Below are positions 35,699 to 44,549 of a stretch of DNA of 49,235 bases, piece after piece. The translations under genes and the position numbers were made by a program. Position 1 is the first letter of the stretch, and each line of letters opens with the position of its first letter. The stretch covers positions 1 through 49,235 of the forward strand of contig PKCN01000270.1 of assembly GCA_002862205.1 (NCBI GenBank). The letters are read 5' to 3'. This DNA is from Planctomycetaceae bacterium (GTDB taxonomy: Bacteria; Planctomycetota; Planctomycetia; Pirellulales; Pirellulaceae). The notes under the pieces were generated by a model. That model ran no database searches. It was not told where the DNA came from and worked only from the letters and a program-made list of their open reading frames with translations.

Positions 35699-35830
35699 CA
35701 CCAGTCGTTGCTTCCAAGGGAGCGTTTGCGGTTCTTCCTACAGAGAGTAGCAGTCTGCCGCATCTCAACCGAACGGGAGAGCAGATGGCTACTGGTTGAG
35801 AAACGCTTCCTCCTGACGAGTCACTTCGAG

Positions 35831-36943
35831 ATGGATTCGACGAGCATACTTCCGACACTCGGCTCTGAGCGGGTAAACGGTCCGCCACGCAGTGCCAAGT
35901 CCGCACACAAGCATGAGTCAGATGAGCAGACGTGTTTGGAGTGTCCTCGTGAGACATCCACTCCGTCCGCCAAAGAGATGATGCTACATCTCAGCGCCCC
36001 TGTCGCCAAGGAGCTAGCGGAGGTCGAGCTTCGTTTGCAGCAGGAACTGCAGAGTCCCCACTCTGAATTGGTCCCTGTGCTGCAACACGGCACGCAGCTG
36101 GGTGGGAAAAGATTACGGCCGGCTCTGTTACTGTTGGCAGGAAGGGCATTGGGTCCCCTCGGAAACGAGCATGTGGTCCTCGGCACTGTGGTCGAAATGG
36201 TGCATACCGCAACGCTCATTCACGACGATGTTCTCGATCAGGCAGCGACACGCCGACACGTGCCCACGGTCAACGCACGTTGGAACGAGCACACCAGCAT
36301 TCTCGTCGGCGATTACCTGTTTGCGCAAAGCTTTCGCCTGGCGGCAACCTTGTCATCGACTGAGGCATGTCAAATGGTAGGTGAGGCAGCACGCCTCGTG
36401 TGCGAAGGTGAATTGCGGCAAGTGTTGTCGCGAGATGTGCTCAATATCTCCGAGCAGGACTACTACACAATGATCCGCGGCAAGACAGCGGAGTTATGCC
36501 GTGTTTCCTGCGAACTGGGCGCGATATCCTCACGCGGCACAAACTCCACCGTCGCTGCAATGAGTCGGTATGGCGATTCCCTGGGAATCGCCTTCCAGAT
36601 CGCAGATGACTTTCTGGACCTTTGGGGAGATGATGGAACCGTCGGCAAAACACTTGGAACCGACATTGGTCAAGGGAAAATGACCTTACCGCTGATCAGG
36701 CTGAGAGACACGATGTCAAAGGTAGAGTGGGGAAAGGTCGTTGAGATCCTGACAGGTCCTGTGTCGGAGCGGCTCGAGAAAGTCAGGCCTTTCCTTGAAC
36801 AAAGCGATGCGCGTGCTTACACGCAAAGCGTTGCAGACACGTTCAAGCTACGTGCGATACGTGCCTTGGATTGCATCCCCGATAGCGAAGCCAAACGCTC
36901 CCTTCTGGACTTGGCTTCGTTCAGCGTAGCGCGGCGATTTTGA
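35831..36943 (+). CDS. Polyprenyl diphosphate synthase (trans-isoprenyl transferase)
   Basis: It extends allylic diphosphates with isopentenyl diphosphate to make a long-chain carrier or quinone tail. The 370-aa protein has the family motifs: GGKRLRPALLLL, the first Asp-rich motif DDVLD in LIHDDVLDQAATRR, and the second DDFLD in IADDFLDLWGD. KMTLPLI follows. The residue before the first motif (HDDVLD preceded by TLI) fits long-chain (octaprenyl/heptaprenyl type) enzymes, but chain length is not certain. The start is uncertain: ATG 35831 gives a 50-aa Cys/Ser-rich head before the core, and ATG 35978 would start close to the core. It follows moaC by about 130 bp on the same strand. Confidence 0.92.
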   Translation: MDSTSILPTLGSERVNGPPRSAKSAHKHESDEQTCLECPRETSTPSAKEMMLHLSAPVAKELAEVELRLQQELQSPHSELVPVLQHGTQLGGKRLRPALLLLAGRALGPLGNEHVVLGTVVEMVHTATLIHDDVLDQAATRRHVPTVNARWNEHTSILVGDYLFAQSFRLAATLSSTEACQMVGEAARLVCEGELRQVLSRDVLNISEQDYYTMIRGKTAELCRVSCELGAISSRGTNSTVAAMSRYGDSLGIAFQIADDFLDLWGDDGTVGKTLGTDIGQGKMTLPLIRLRDTMSKVEWGKVVEILTGPVSERLEKVRPFLEQSDARAYTQSVADTFKLRAIRALDCIPDSEAKRSLLDLASFSVARRF

Positions 36944-37298
36944 GTCGGCGGATTCCGAAAGGAAGCTGTTGCTAAGCGTTGATGATTTGCGACATGAATG
37001 TTGGCCGCTCTGCGGAAGTGCGTCCTACAATCGTTAATCAGCACGCTTCTGGGACATTCTCTACCTGTCATCCGCTCTCGTGATTTGCGTTCACTCGAGG
37101 CTGCCCGCACAATCCGTAGATGCGGCCCAAGCCCTAATCCCGCAGGCTACCAACCAGCTAACGCCCAACATCTAAGGTCTTACCGCGAGGTTAACCGGAT
37201 TTTACGTTCTAGACTTCGCTTGGATGGTTGGGGTTGCACCCTGACGTTCTTGTTGTTCGACGCTCACAGACAAAACCCTGACAAAAGAAGCTGCTCAG
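36944..37298. other. Spacer upstream of the HD-GYP gene with hairpins and a GTTAAC motif
   Basis: No supported gene. Short stems occur (CCGC-TCT-GCGG near 37009-37019, and CCGCA / TGCGG at 37105-37125). The motif GTTAACCGGATTTTACG lies at 37190-37206, about 95 bp before the HD-GYP start, and resembles two motifs ahead of the 33.8-kb hairpin stretch. It is a likely promoter or operator zone. Confidence 0.4.
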
Positions 37299-38546
37299 AT
37301 GGATCTTGACCCCCAGCAGTCAACGACCGAAAAATTGACTGAAGTGGCCCCGCTTGGTGGCGAGAACATCATGCTTGCTGATGAAACCATACTCACAATC
37401 CCGGAAGCTGACGTTCCGCTGGAAGACGAAGTCGATCGCCTGGCACAGGCATTGTCTTTGAAGTTCGAGGAACTCACCCTGATTCATCAATTCAGCGAGC
37501 GGTTGAAGCTCGGTGAGGATTCAGCTGAGATCTGCCAAAGTCTTCTGCAAGAACTGGAACCTTGCATCAATGCGTCGACAGTCGCGATCGATCTATTTGA
37601 AGATGTTGACTTACAATCGCCACGCTCATTCCTGTTCACGGGCGAGCGGTGGGACCCCGATTGGCTGAGCGAAGTCGCAGTGCACGCGATACAGAACGTT
37701 GCTGGAGGCCCGGCTTCGCCCGGGTCTGAGCCGGTTGCGATCCTAAACAACCCTTCACAAGACAGCCCAGCTTTTGTCCGCACCGTTGTGATTCCCATCC
37801 AACGTGATGGCAAGAGCCTGGGGCGAATGATTGCCGTCCGGCCGATTCAGGAAGATGAATTTGGAACCGTGGAAGCGGATCTGATGAAGTCCACGTCCAT
37901 GATTTTGGCTGCACACCTGATCAATCAACGCCAGTACATCGAGATTCAGACGATGTTCGACGGCATGATTCAATCTCTCGTCTCCGCATTGGATGCCAAA
38001 GACAGTTACACCAGCGGCCACAGTTCGCGAGTAGCTGATCTCGCCGTCATGCTTGCAGGGAAACTCGGGTACGACAAGCAAGGCATCAAACGGATTCGCA
38101 TGGCAGGCATCCTGCACGATATCGGAAAGATCGGTGTTGATGACGCGGTATTACGAAAACCTGGTCGACTGACCGAGCAGGAGTTTGAACAAATCAAGCA
38201 GCATCCCGTGCTGGGGTACGACATTCTGAAAGAGAACAAGCTTTTTCGTAAAATCCTTCCCGCAGTTCGCCACCATCACGAATCATGGGACGGCAGCGGA
38301 TATCCCGATGGCCTGACAGGAGATGGCATTCCACGTGACGCCCAGGTACTCGCGGTCGCCGACGCTTTCGATGCCATGACCAGTGATCGTCCTTATCGAT
38401 CCAGTATTTCCATCGACCAAGTGGTCGAAACGTTGAAGTCTGGACGCGATAAACAGTGGGCGGCCGACGTTGTCGAAGCACTTTTGGATACTGAAGCTGT
38501 TGAACAGGCCAAGCAGCGAAGCAAAAACTCCGGCATCGGCGAGTAA
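37299..38546 (+). CDS. HD-GYP domain protein with N-terminal GAF-like domain (c-di-GMP phosphodiesterase type)
   Basis: The 415-aa cytoplasmic protein has a short acidic head, a helical linker, and a GAF-like sensor (about 55-205, LTLIHQFSERLKLGEDSAEICQSLL then RTVVIPIQRDGKSLGRMIAV). The C-terminal HD-GYP domain spans about 225-405. The metal site is complete: SGHSSRVADLA, HDIGKIG (residues 273-279), QHPVLGYDIL, then HHHESWDGSGYPDGL carrying the GYP motif, and VADAFDAMTSDRPYR. Complete HD-GYP domains usually hydrolyse cyclic di-GMP; the GAF domain probably gates this (inference). The start ATG is preceded by AGAAG. The upstream motif GTTAACCGG may control it. Confidence 0.93.
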   Translation: MDLDPQQSTTEKLTEVAPLGGENIMLADETILTIPEADVPLEDEVDRLAQALSLKFEELTLIHQFSERLKLGEDSAEICQSLLQELEPCINASTVAIDLFEDVDLQSPRSFLFTGERWDPDWLSEVAVHAIQNVAGGPASPGSEPVAILNNPSQDSPAFVRTVVIPIQRDGKSLGRMIAVRPIQEDEFGTVEADLMKSTSMILAAHLINQRQYIEIQTMFDGMIQSLVSALDAKDSYTSGHSSRVADLAVMLAGKLGYDKQGIKRIRMAGILHDIGKIGVDDAVLRKPGRLTEQEFEQIKQHPVLGYDILKENKLFRKILPAVRHHHESWDGSGYPDGLTGDGIPRDAQVLAVADAFDAMTSDRPYRSSISIDQVVETLKSGRDKQWAADVVEALLDTEAVEQAKQRSKNSGIGE

Positions 38547-39043
38547 AATCGCTCTTGCCATGTCCTGTGATCGGCGTGCATTCGCGAGTTTCTCCGATCC
38601 CTGATTTCAGCTGACGCCCTCTCTCCAATCATGCCGGGCTCCGCTAAAAAAGGCATCACAACACGCTTTCTGCCACGCGTGTTACTTGCGTCACGATTCA
38701 ATGGCAAGCCAACCAAACATTGCTGTTGAGCCAAGCCAACCAAACATCGCTGTTGGGCCAAGCCAACCAAACATCGCTGTTGAGCCATGCCAACCGAATC
38801 CTTCTGTTGGGTTACGCCAACGGCATCTTGTTCTACCCTACCACTGCGATTGAGTGATTCGGACTGAATCCTCGGACCTCAACCATGCGTTGGCCGCTGG
38901 AACTCGAGATGCATGAGTTCAGATTGTTCCTGAGTTGGTCATTTGGTTCATCTAATCAAGCCAGTTTGCAGCACCTCACCTATCACACCCCGCCAGCCCT
39001 TATACTGACCGGCCAACTCAATCTTCACTCTCCGGTCAGGTCA
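38547..39043. other. Intergenic region with a 27-bp minisatellite
   Basis: About 500 bp contain no supported gene and the tandem array at 38706-38813. The NHL gene promoter should lie to the right of the array. Confidence 0.5.
38706..38813. repeat. 27-bp tandem repeat, four degenerate copies
   Basis: Copies start at 38706, 38733, 38760 and 38787; each begins AAGCCAACC (the last ATGCCAACC) and contains CTGTTG. The first three differ by one or two bases, and the fourth has diverged more. A fifth start ACGCCAACGG follows. The unit is a multiple of three, so a frame through it encodes repeats of a nine-residue phrase, but no real gene is supported. Confidence 0.88.
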
Positions 39044-40129
39044 ATGTGCAAGTATCTTCCCGTTCTCGCAATTCACTTTCTTGTTACCACGGTGTCCTTT
39101 GCTCAGACACCCACACCACCAAAGCATCGGATTTTTGCGGGTACGGGTCAGGGTGTCACGAATCCGCAAGCTTACGAGGCAGGGAGTCCCGCTGGGCCAG
39201 CAGCCAAGTTGATGATTGGCAATCCATTTGGGATCGAATTCTCACATGATGGTGTGTTCATTACCTCGGTCGATGACCATTGCATCTATCGTGGCACTCT
39301 GGACGGCGCGAGTCTGAAACGCGTCGTTGGAAATGGACTCATGGGATACAGCGGCGACGGTGGACCCGCGACGGACGCCACATTCAACTGGCCGCACGAA
39401 GTACGCGCCGACGCGATTGGGAATCTGTACATTGCCGACACGCGAAATCATGTGATACGTAAAGTTGATGCGTTAACGGGAGTAGTCACAACCTTGGCCG
39501 GTGATGGGAACCCTGGATTCGCGGGAGACGGAGAACGCGGAGCCAAAATTCGATTCCGACAACCACACAGCGTGGTTCTTGATGGTGCTGGTGGATTATT
39601 GGTTGCGGACACAGTCAATCACCGTATCCGAAGGATCGATCTGCAAACTGGGGTCATCAGAACTATCAGTGGTACTGGAGAAAAGAAATTGCCGGTTGAC
39701 GGTAGCGCATCCCTGAACTCGCCCTTATCAGGACCACGGTCACTCGCAGTTGATCAAGACTCCATTTGGATCGCCATGCGTGAAGGAAACAGCATCTGGA
39801 GAATTGACCGAAAAACAAACAAGATTCACCATGTCGCTGGCACAGGGCGGAAAGGGTACACGGGCGATGGTGGGCCGCCCCTACAAGCAACGTTCAAAGG
39901 TCCAAAAGGTTTGGTTCTGGATGCTCAAGGCAGAATCCTTGTCGTCGACACAGAAAATCATGCTGTCAGACGAATCGATTTATCCTTGAATCGCATCGAC
40001 ACAATTCTTGGTGGTCACAGTTCCAGTGACACATTTCCACTCAAAAGGCCACACGGAATTGCCTACAAAAAAGACTTCGGGTACTTGGTTGCCGACTCAG
40101 AGTTCCACAGGGTGCTCCAAGGTCAATGA
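39044..40129 (+). CDS. Exported NHL-repeat beta-propeller protein
   Basis: The 361-aa protein starts at ATG 39044, giving a clean signal peptide (LPVLAIHFLVTTVSFAQ); the longer open frame upstream would bury it. Four to five NHL blades are visible, with characteristic phrases GNGLMGYSGDGGPATDATFNWPHEV, GNLYIADTRNHVIRKVD, GGLLVADTVNHRIRRID, GRKGYTGDGGPPLQATF and GRILVVDTENHAVRRID. NHL propellers bind proteins or ligands and in some cases carry enzyme activity; here no catalytic residues can be assigned. The gene ends 20 bp from a convergent gene with no separate terminator seen. Confidence 0.88.
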   Translation: MCKYLPVLAIHFLVTTVSFAQTPTPPKHRIFAGTGQGVTNPQAYEAGSPAGPAAKLMIGNPFGIEFSHDGVFITSVDDHCIYRGTLDGASLKRVVGNGLMGYSGDGGPATDATFNWPHEVRADAIGNLYIADTRNHVIRKVDALTGVVTTLAGDGNPGFAGDGERGAKIRFRQPHSVVLDGAGGLLVADTVNHRIRRIDLQTGVIRTISGTGEKKLPVDGSASLNSPLSGPRSLAVDQDSIWIAMREGNSIWRIDRKTNKIHHVAGTGRKGYTGDGGPPLQATFKGPKGLVLDAQGRILVVDTENHAVRRIDLSLNRIDTILGGHSSSDTFPLKRPHGIAYKKDFGYLVADSEFHRVLQGQ

Positions 40130-40148
40130 GCAACCGTTGACCTTCTCG

Positions 40149-41336
40149 TCATTTGGCAAGCGTCACAAAACGCTCCCAATGTCCTCCGAGCTCAAACATA
40201 TCGGACCGCACCACGATCAGTCGGCCGCTGCCCCCGGCCCCGAAGGCAATGAAGTCGTCGTCAGCCACCAACAGCTTCAAGTCGGACCACGCAAAACTCG
40301 AAACGGAAATACCCAAGTCCAGAGTGACGCGATCCGGCGTCGCCTGGCCGAGCAAAAAATAGTGACATCCTGCAGCGGGTGTCCTTGAGTTGCCTCTCGA
40401 CCTGACCCTAAATGCAAGGGCATAAAGCATCCCCAACGCCAGTAGAATCCAAGATGCTTCGAACACAATTGCTGAGGTACCACCGAGGATCAAACCAGCA
40501 AATAGCATCAACAAGGCGACCACAACCCGACTTCTCGACGTTCGCGTCAAACCCACCATGCCGCCTGGGATTCTTCCAACATCATCTGTCGTCACATCAC
40601 CAGAAAATGGGATTGCTCCAGCCTCCAGGTCGATGCTGCGAGCACGCTGGCGATCACACATCACCTTCAGATTTTCTGATCTTCGCTTTGGATCGATGCT
40701 TGGGCGGTATTTATAGAACACACCACGCACATGCTCGAGCTGCACCCCCAACGCCTTGATGAACTGTCGCCAATCCTCAACCGGTTTTCCGGACAGAGCA
40801 GACTGAAGCATTGTATCCCCTATCAATAAAGGACATTTTGATTCCAAGTTGGGAACCAACGAAACCGCAGTCTTCGTCACAATCGCATGGCTGAAATAAT
40901 CCCAACGGTAAAGTGACCATGAATCGCCGGCGAACAAGGTTATTCCATCAGCACCAATCCGCCCGCCATCCATTGCGTTCCACTGCGGAAACTGGTTTTT
41001 GAACATGCCAACACGATATCCCATCATGGAAACAAAGTGCGTGACAAACGCTAATCCATAGAAGCCCAAACCGATGACAAACAACGCTGGCATGATTGCC
41101 AGCATCGCCAGCATCAAGAAGGGACCGACAACAAGTGAAACCACCCCGAGCAGACTTCCTTTCTGCTCCGTTTTCAGAATCGACCGAAGTTGCTGGTCGG
41201 TGGGAGCCCCCTTCAGCAAAAAATCGCCGGTGAATCTGACAGCGATAGTACTCCTGACGACGCCAGGTTCGGCTGGTCCGGCAGCCGGCGGCGAGTACGG
41301 ATTCACCAACTCATCACCTGAACTCTCCGTAACCAA
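40149..41336 (-). CDS. Hypothetical membrane protein with 'NPYSPP' N-terminus
   Basis: The 395-aa protein has two pairs of hydrophobic segments (about 63-105 and 290-330). Each is followed by a soluble beta-rich part (FAGDSWSLYRWDYFSHAIV; PDRVTLDLGISVSSFAWSDLKLLVADDDFIAFG), suggesting an internal duplication of a YcxB-like unit. The N-terminus contains NPYSPP, a motif I associate with many planctomycete membrane proteins. The start appears to be TTG, with GGGAGG about 11 bases upstream; this is unusual but no closer ATG exists. Function unknown. The convergent NHL gene ends 20 bp away. Confidence 0.7.
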   Translation of the reverse strand: MVTESSGDELVNPYSPPAAGPAEPGVVRSTIAVRFTGDFLLKGAPTDQQLRSILKTEQKGSLLGVVSLVVGPFLMLAMLAIMPALFVIGLGFYGLAFVTHFVSMMGYRVGMFKNQFPQWNAMDGGRIGADGITLFAGDSWSLYRWDYFSHAIVTKTAVSLVPNLESKCPLLIGDTMLQSALSGKPVEDWRQFIKALGVQLEHVRGVFYKYRPSIDPKRRSENLKVMCDRQRARSIDLEAGAIPFSGDVTTDDVGRIPGGMVGLTRTSRSRVVVALLMLFAGLILGGTSAIVFEASWILLALGMLYALAFRVRSRGNSRTPAAGCHYFLLGQATPDRVTLDLGISVSSFAWSDLKLLVADDDFIAFGAGGSGRLIVVRSDMFELGGHWERFVTLAK

Positions 41337-41588
41337 TTTTCTTGTGACCTCCCAGAATAGATGAGAGCGTTCGCATGAGCACGCAACGCGTGCTCGATCA
41401 ATCGCAGACTTGGCCTGTCGAGCTTTTGTTAAAGCAAACCAAAGGCCAAATTTGCAACCATCTCAGTTGGCTGTGGGCATCCCTAGCAAACATACACTGT
41501 GCAGTGGGTACCCTGCAAACCAGACTCCGCTCCGCAAGCACCCTTCGCGCCCTGATCAGTTCATCATCTCACTGACCCGCCGGGCAGC

Positions 41589-41665
41589 ACTGCAACAATA
41601 CAGCACTGCAACAATACAGCACTGCAACAATACAGCACTGCAACAATACAGCACTGCAGCAAAAC
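41589..41665. repeat. 16-bp tandem repeat, four exact copies plus partial
   Basis: The unit ACTGCAACAATACAGC occurs at 41589, 41605, 41621 and 41637, then a diverged copy ACTGCAGCAAAAC. It is intergenic and upstream of both flanking genes. Confidence 0.93.
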
Positions 41666-41925
41666 GGGTCACTGCCACCAGATAAATAACGCAGCAGGAA
41701 TCTTTTTTCATCGCCAAGTCAGAAGAAAACGGCTGCTGAACAAGCTTACTATTCGGTGAACTTCAAGTTGCTACCCTCCTCTCAATTCAGGGCACAGCCA
41801 GCCGGGACAGTTCAATCGCCCACCAGTCCCACAAACAACATGATGTGTTTCCGCTTCCAATCCCACGCGCGGTCAGGCAGTTTATAAGGGCTCGATTTTC
41901 CGGGATGGTTCAGCCCGACAGTTGG

Positions 41926-42168
41926 CTAACTTTGCTGGTGAGTCAATGTGGGAGTTGAAACGCTGCGGGTCACGATTGGTTTGCTGCCCGCATAACCGGA
42001 CTGAAAGGCACGAAACATATAGCTGATACTTTTGACCAGCGTTTCGTAGTCGTTGCCTCTTTTCTGAAAGGATAGGCGTAGGAAAAGCTCAGGATTCGTC
42101 GATAGCTCCTTTTGAACACCAAACCGATTGGTGTTCGCCAGTTGCGCCGCAACACGCCGATCGACCAA
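41926..42168 (-). CDS. Candidate 80-aa hypothetical protein
   Basis: A minus-strand frame beginning with TTG, open further upstream to a TGA. The composition looks protein-like (LANTNRFGVQKELSTNPELFLRLSFQKRGNDYETLVKS contains balanced polar and hydrophobic residues), yet no family is recognised and no ribosome site is present. It could be a fragment of a decayed gene. Confidence 0.2.
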   Translation of the reverse strand: MVDRRVAAQLANTNRFGVQKELSTNPELFLRLSFQKRGNDYETLVKSISYMFRAFQSGYAGSKPIVTRSVSTPTLTHQQS

Positions 42169-42295
42169 ATACCAGAGTGGTTGATGATGATCGGCTCGAG
42201 CAGGTCAGTTCATTCTGACCATTGGCCGCTCGGACGTGTCGCGGCTCAAGCCTGGCAAAACCTTCCCCAGTTCCTAATTCCATGGAGATATCACG

Positions 42296-42838
42296 ATGCG
42301 TCGTGTAATCGTTCCTGCTCTGATGGCAATCGCAATGATTGCTGCGAGCTCAGCCAACGCTAGCGCGTTCGGCCTGTTTGACAAATTGTGTAACAAGGGT
42401 TGCGACTCTTGTTGTGACGTAGAGCCAGCATGTGGCTGCGAAGCACCTTGCGAGCCTACTTGCGGTTGCGAAGCACCCTGCGAGCCTGCTTGCGGTTGCG
42501 AGCCAGCCGGTTGTGATTCCGGATGCAAGAAGAAGGGCCTCCTTCAACGCTTGTTCCACAAGCACAGCAACAACTGCTGCGAGCCAGCATGTGGCGCTGA
42601 GCCAACTTGCGGTTGCGAAGCTCCTTGCGAGCCAGTTTGCGGTTGCGAAGTTGTTGACGACTGCTGCGATTCTTGCGCTCGCCCTAAGTGCGGCCTGAAA
42701 GGATTGTTCTCGAAGATGTTCAAGAAGCATCGCAACGACTGCTGCGAGCCAGCATGTGGCGCTGAGCCAACTTGCGGTTGCGAAGCTCCTTGCGAGCCAA
42801 CTTGCGGTTGCGAGCCTAGCTGCGGATGTGGCAACTGA
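42296..42838 (+). CDS. Secreted Cys-rich repeat protein
   Basis: The 180-aa protein has a signal peptide (VIVPALMAIAMIAASSANASA) and a mature region with about one residue in five Cys, built from repeats of CGCEAPCEPTCGCE-type modules (Cys, Glu, Pro, Gly). The modules are separated by two basic spacers with helical character (KKKGLLQRLFHKHSNN, and LKGLFSKMFKKHRND). The regular CxC and CxxxC spacing suggests disulfide crosslinking or metal binding in a surface layer. The ATG is preceded by GGAGA, an unusually good ribosome site for this window, suggesting strong expression. A terminator follows 160 bp on. I do not know a named family; related Cys-rich exported proteins occur in planctomycetes. 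Confidence 0.8.
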   Translation: MRRVIVPALMAIAMIAASSANASAFGLFDKLCNKGCDSCCDVEPACGCEAPCEPTCGCEAPCEPACGCEPAGCDSGCKKKGLLQRLFHKHSNNCCEPACGAEPTCGCEAPCEPVCGCEVVDDCCDSCARPKCGLKGLFSKMFKKHRNDCCEPACGAEPTCGCEAPCEPTCGCEPSCGCGN

Positions 42839-43292
42839 GCCCGCTCCGAAGCGTTTCGTCCCTGATGTGAAACCAATCGATCCCCAAACCTGTTGAGAAC
42901 TCCACTGGATCACTTGCAGCGAAACTCGTTCCTTCGCCAACAGTAATCCACTCTCTCAAGTACGGTGATCGGTCGCAGAAGACGACGATTCATCATTCAA
43001 GTCCCCGGCAGTCTTGCGACTGTCGGGGATTTTTTCGTTGCATTGCCGCTGAAGCTCCAACCCGAGAGACCGGTAATGCTGATTGAACTTCAAAATAAAG
43101 TCACCAGCATTCTTCAGCGGTAAGCGAATCGGCCCTAATTCTCTTTGACCACGCCGACTGTCCTCCTCCGAAACTCCCTGCTCGGCGGTTACCTCACCAG
43201 AACTCTGATCAATACCGACAATCACAGCGTCGGCAATCATGCCATGGTTTCTGCTGCTGGAGCGGGGGGAACTGGACTTCAATGCGATACCT
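42839..43292. other. Spacer downstream of the Cys-rich gene
   Basis: Contains the terminator at 43002-43035. A 139-codon minus-strand frame crosses it from inside the dehydrogenase end (42956-43375), but it reads through the terminator and has no motif, so I do not call it. Confidence 0.5.
43002..43035 (+). terminator. Intrinsic terminator of the Cys-rich gene
   Basis: Stem TCCCCGgCAGTC / GACTGtCGGGGA (12 bp with one G-T pair) with TTGC loop is followed by six T. It is oriented for the plus-strand Cys-rich gene. Confidence 0.9.
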
Positions 43293-44276
43293 TCAATTGG
43301 TGCCAGGACGCCAGACGACCGAGGGATGGGGAAATCCGAGCACTTTGTCAACGCGATTGTAAGGCAATTCCCCACGCAAATATCGCTCCAGATTCACGCA
43401 GGCAAAATCAGTCGTGTCATCGACGCGGCGTGAGGACTGTGCCCCCACATGAGGCGAAATCATCACCTTCGGATCGTCCCAGAGCAGACTTTCGGGTGAC
43501 AACGGCTCGACTTCGGTCACATCGAGGCCGGCACCACCGAGTTGTCCTGACTTCAACACGTCCACGAGGGCTTCTTCGACCACCACTGCTCCCCGGGCCA
43601 CATTGATCAAGAGCGATCCTGGACGCATTTGATTCAATCGCTTCGAATCAAACATGCCTTCGGTGTGCTCGTTGAGCGGTAACGTCAAGAGCACGACATC
43701 GCTGATGCCCAAAAGATCATCCAACCTGTCTGCTGGCCAGAATTCACTCAATTCACTGGGAGGATCAACTGGGAAATAATCAGTACCAACCAACTTGACA
43801 TCCCAAGGCTTGAGCATCCGCGACAACATGCGACCGTTGCCCCCCATTCCAACAATGCCTACGGTTTTCCCTCGCAGATCGTCCGTTGGCAAACGGATGA
43901 ATTCTCGCTTCTGTTCAGCCCGAAAAAACAGCGGGGCCTTACGAAGCAACCCAAACAGGAGGGAAAAAGTCTGTTCGGCAACCTGAGAGGCGAAAAGCCC
44001 CGAGGCACTGCTCACCATAATTTCTGAGTCAATGACTCCCGGTACAAGACAATGGTCCAAACCGGCCGCAGACGACTGAATCCACTTCAGTCGCCTCGAC
44101 TCCAGAACGCGATCCCAGTTCACGGGAACCTTGGCATGCCCGATGAAGATGTCTGCCTTGGGCAGCCATTCATCGATCCGCTCCTGTCCAGCATTAACGA
44201 CCTCACAATTGGGCGCGGCTGCCTGAATCTGAGCCACATGCTTGTCCTCGACGGGATAGCAAAGAACAATTCGCAT
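43293..44276 (-). CDS. D-isomer-specific 2-hydroxyacid dehydrogenase
   Basis: The 327-aa protein is an NAD(P)-dependent oxidoreductase of the D-2-hydroxyacid family (reduces 2-oxo acids to D-hydroxy acids or the reverse). It has the nucleotide-binding motif in TVGIVGMGGNGRM, the catalytic Arg in NVARGAVV, Glu in DVTEVEPL and His in ISPHVGAQSS. Substrate-loop residues are IQSSAAGLDH rather than the canonical VGxDN, so the substrate is open. The ATG follows AAAGGAGGA at ideal spacing, one of the best ribosome sites in the window. It lies between the Cys-rich gene and the end of the 1262-aa fusion gene. Confidence 0.93.
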   Translation of the reverse strand: MRIVLCYPVEDKHVAQIQAAAPNCEVVNAGQERIDEWLPKADIFIGHAKVPVNWDRVLESRRLKWIQSSAAGLDHCLVPGVIDSEIMVSSASGLFASQVAEQTFSLLFGLLRKAPLFFRAEQKREFIRLPTDDLRGKTVGIVGMGGNGRMLSRMLKPWDVKLVGTDYFPVDPPSELSEFWPADRLDDLLGISDVVLLTLPLNEHTEGMFDSKRLNQMRPGSLLINVARGAVVVEEALVDVLKSGQLGGAGLDVTEVEPLSPESLLWDDPKVMISPHVGAQSSRRVDDTTDFACVNLERYLRGELPYNRVDKVLGFPHPSVVWRPGTN

Positions 44277-44549
44277 CGATTTCCTCCTTTGACACGCTTT
44301 TGCCGCAGCAAACGAACCTTCTGATCACCCGTGCAGGATCACCCGTGCAGGATCACCGCATGCCGCACGATTACCGCAAGCCACACTCCTGCCCAGAATG
44401 TAGCGTGAATCCCTTGATACGCGAAGTCGGAAAACAAAAGCTCTCTTGTTCCACCGCTCGCTCCACCGTGCCGTCTTCCCAACAAACGCACCGTCTTCCC
44501 GACAAGGTTCTCCCGCAGCGTGGGTGGCGTGGCAGGGTAACGGGGCGAT
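44277..44549. other. Spacer with short direct repeats
   Basis: Contains GATCACCCGTGCAG twice in tandem (44324-44351), followed by GATCACCG, and a loose duplication of GCCGTCTTCCC / ACCGTCTTCCC near 44470-44500. No gene is supported. Confidence 0.55.
44324..44359. repeat. 14-bp tandem repeat, about 2.5 copies
   Basis: GATCACCCGTGCAG at 44324 and 44338, then a partial GATCACC at 44352. It lies about 50 bp upstream of the dehydrogenase start. Confidence 0.8.

Larger units (their letters stand above)
41337..42295. other. Divergent intergenic region (about 960 bp)
   Basis: Between the membrane-protein start and the Cys-rich gene. It contains the 16-bp tandem array (41589-41665) and a tentative small minus-strand frame (41926-42168). 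A perfect stem GGTCAG-ttcatt-CTGACC lies near 42202-42219, roughly 80 bp ahead of the Cys-rich gene, and could be an operator or leader hairpin. Confidence 0.45.

Noticed and set aside
33640-37210. Integron attC sites suspected from GTTAAC/GTTRRRY-like motifs and hairpins
   Set aside because: No paired R'/R'' core sites at the expected distance around a single cassette ORF, and no integrase gene in the window.
38393-38788. Minus-strand frame with repeats of QQRCLVGLA
   Set aside because: It is the translation of the 27-bp minisatellite joined to antisense of the HD-GYP gene; no ribosome site or domain.
42350-42940. A 196-codon minus-strand frame opposite the Cys-rich protein
   Set aside because: Antisense of the Cys/Glu/Gly repeats; the plus strand has the signal peptide and ribosome site.
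42956-43375. A 139-codon minus-strand frame between the Cys-rich gene and the dehydrogenase
   Set aside because: It overlaps the 3' end of the dehydrogenase gene and reads through a clear terminator hairpin; no recognised motif.
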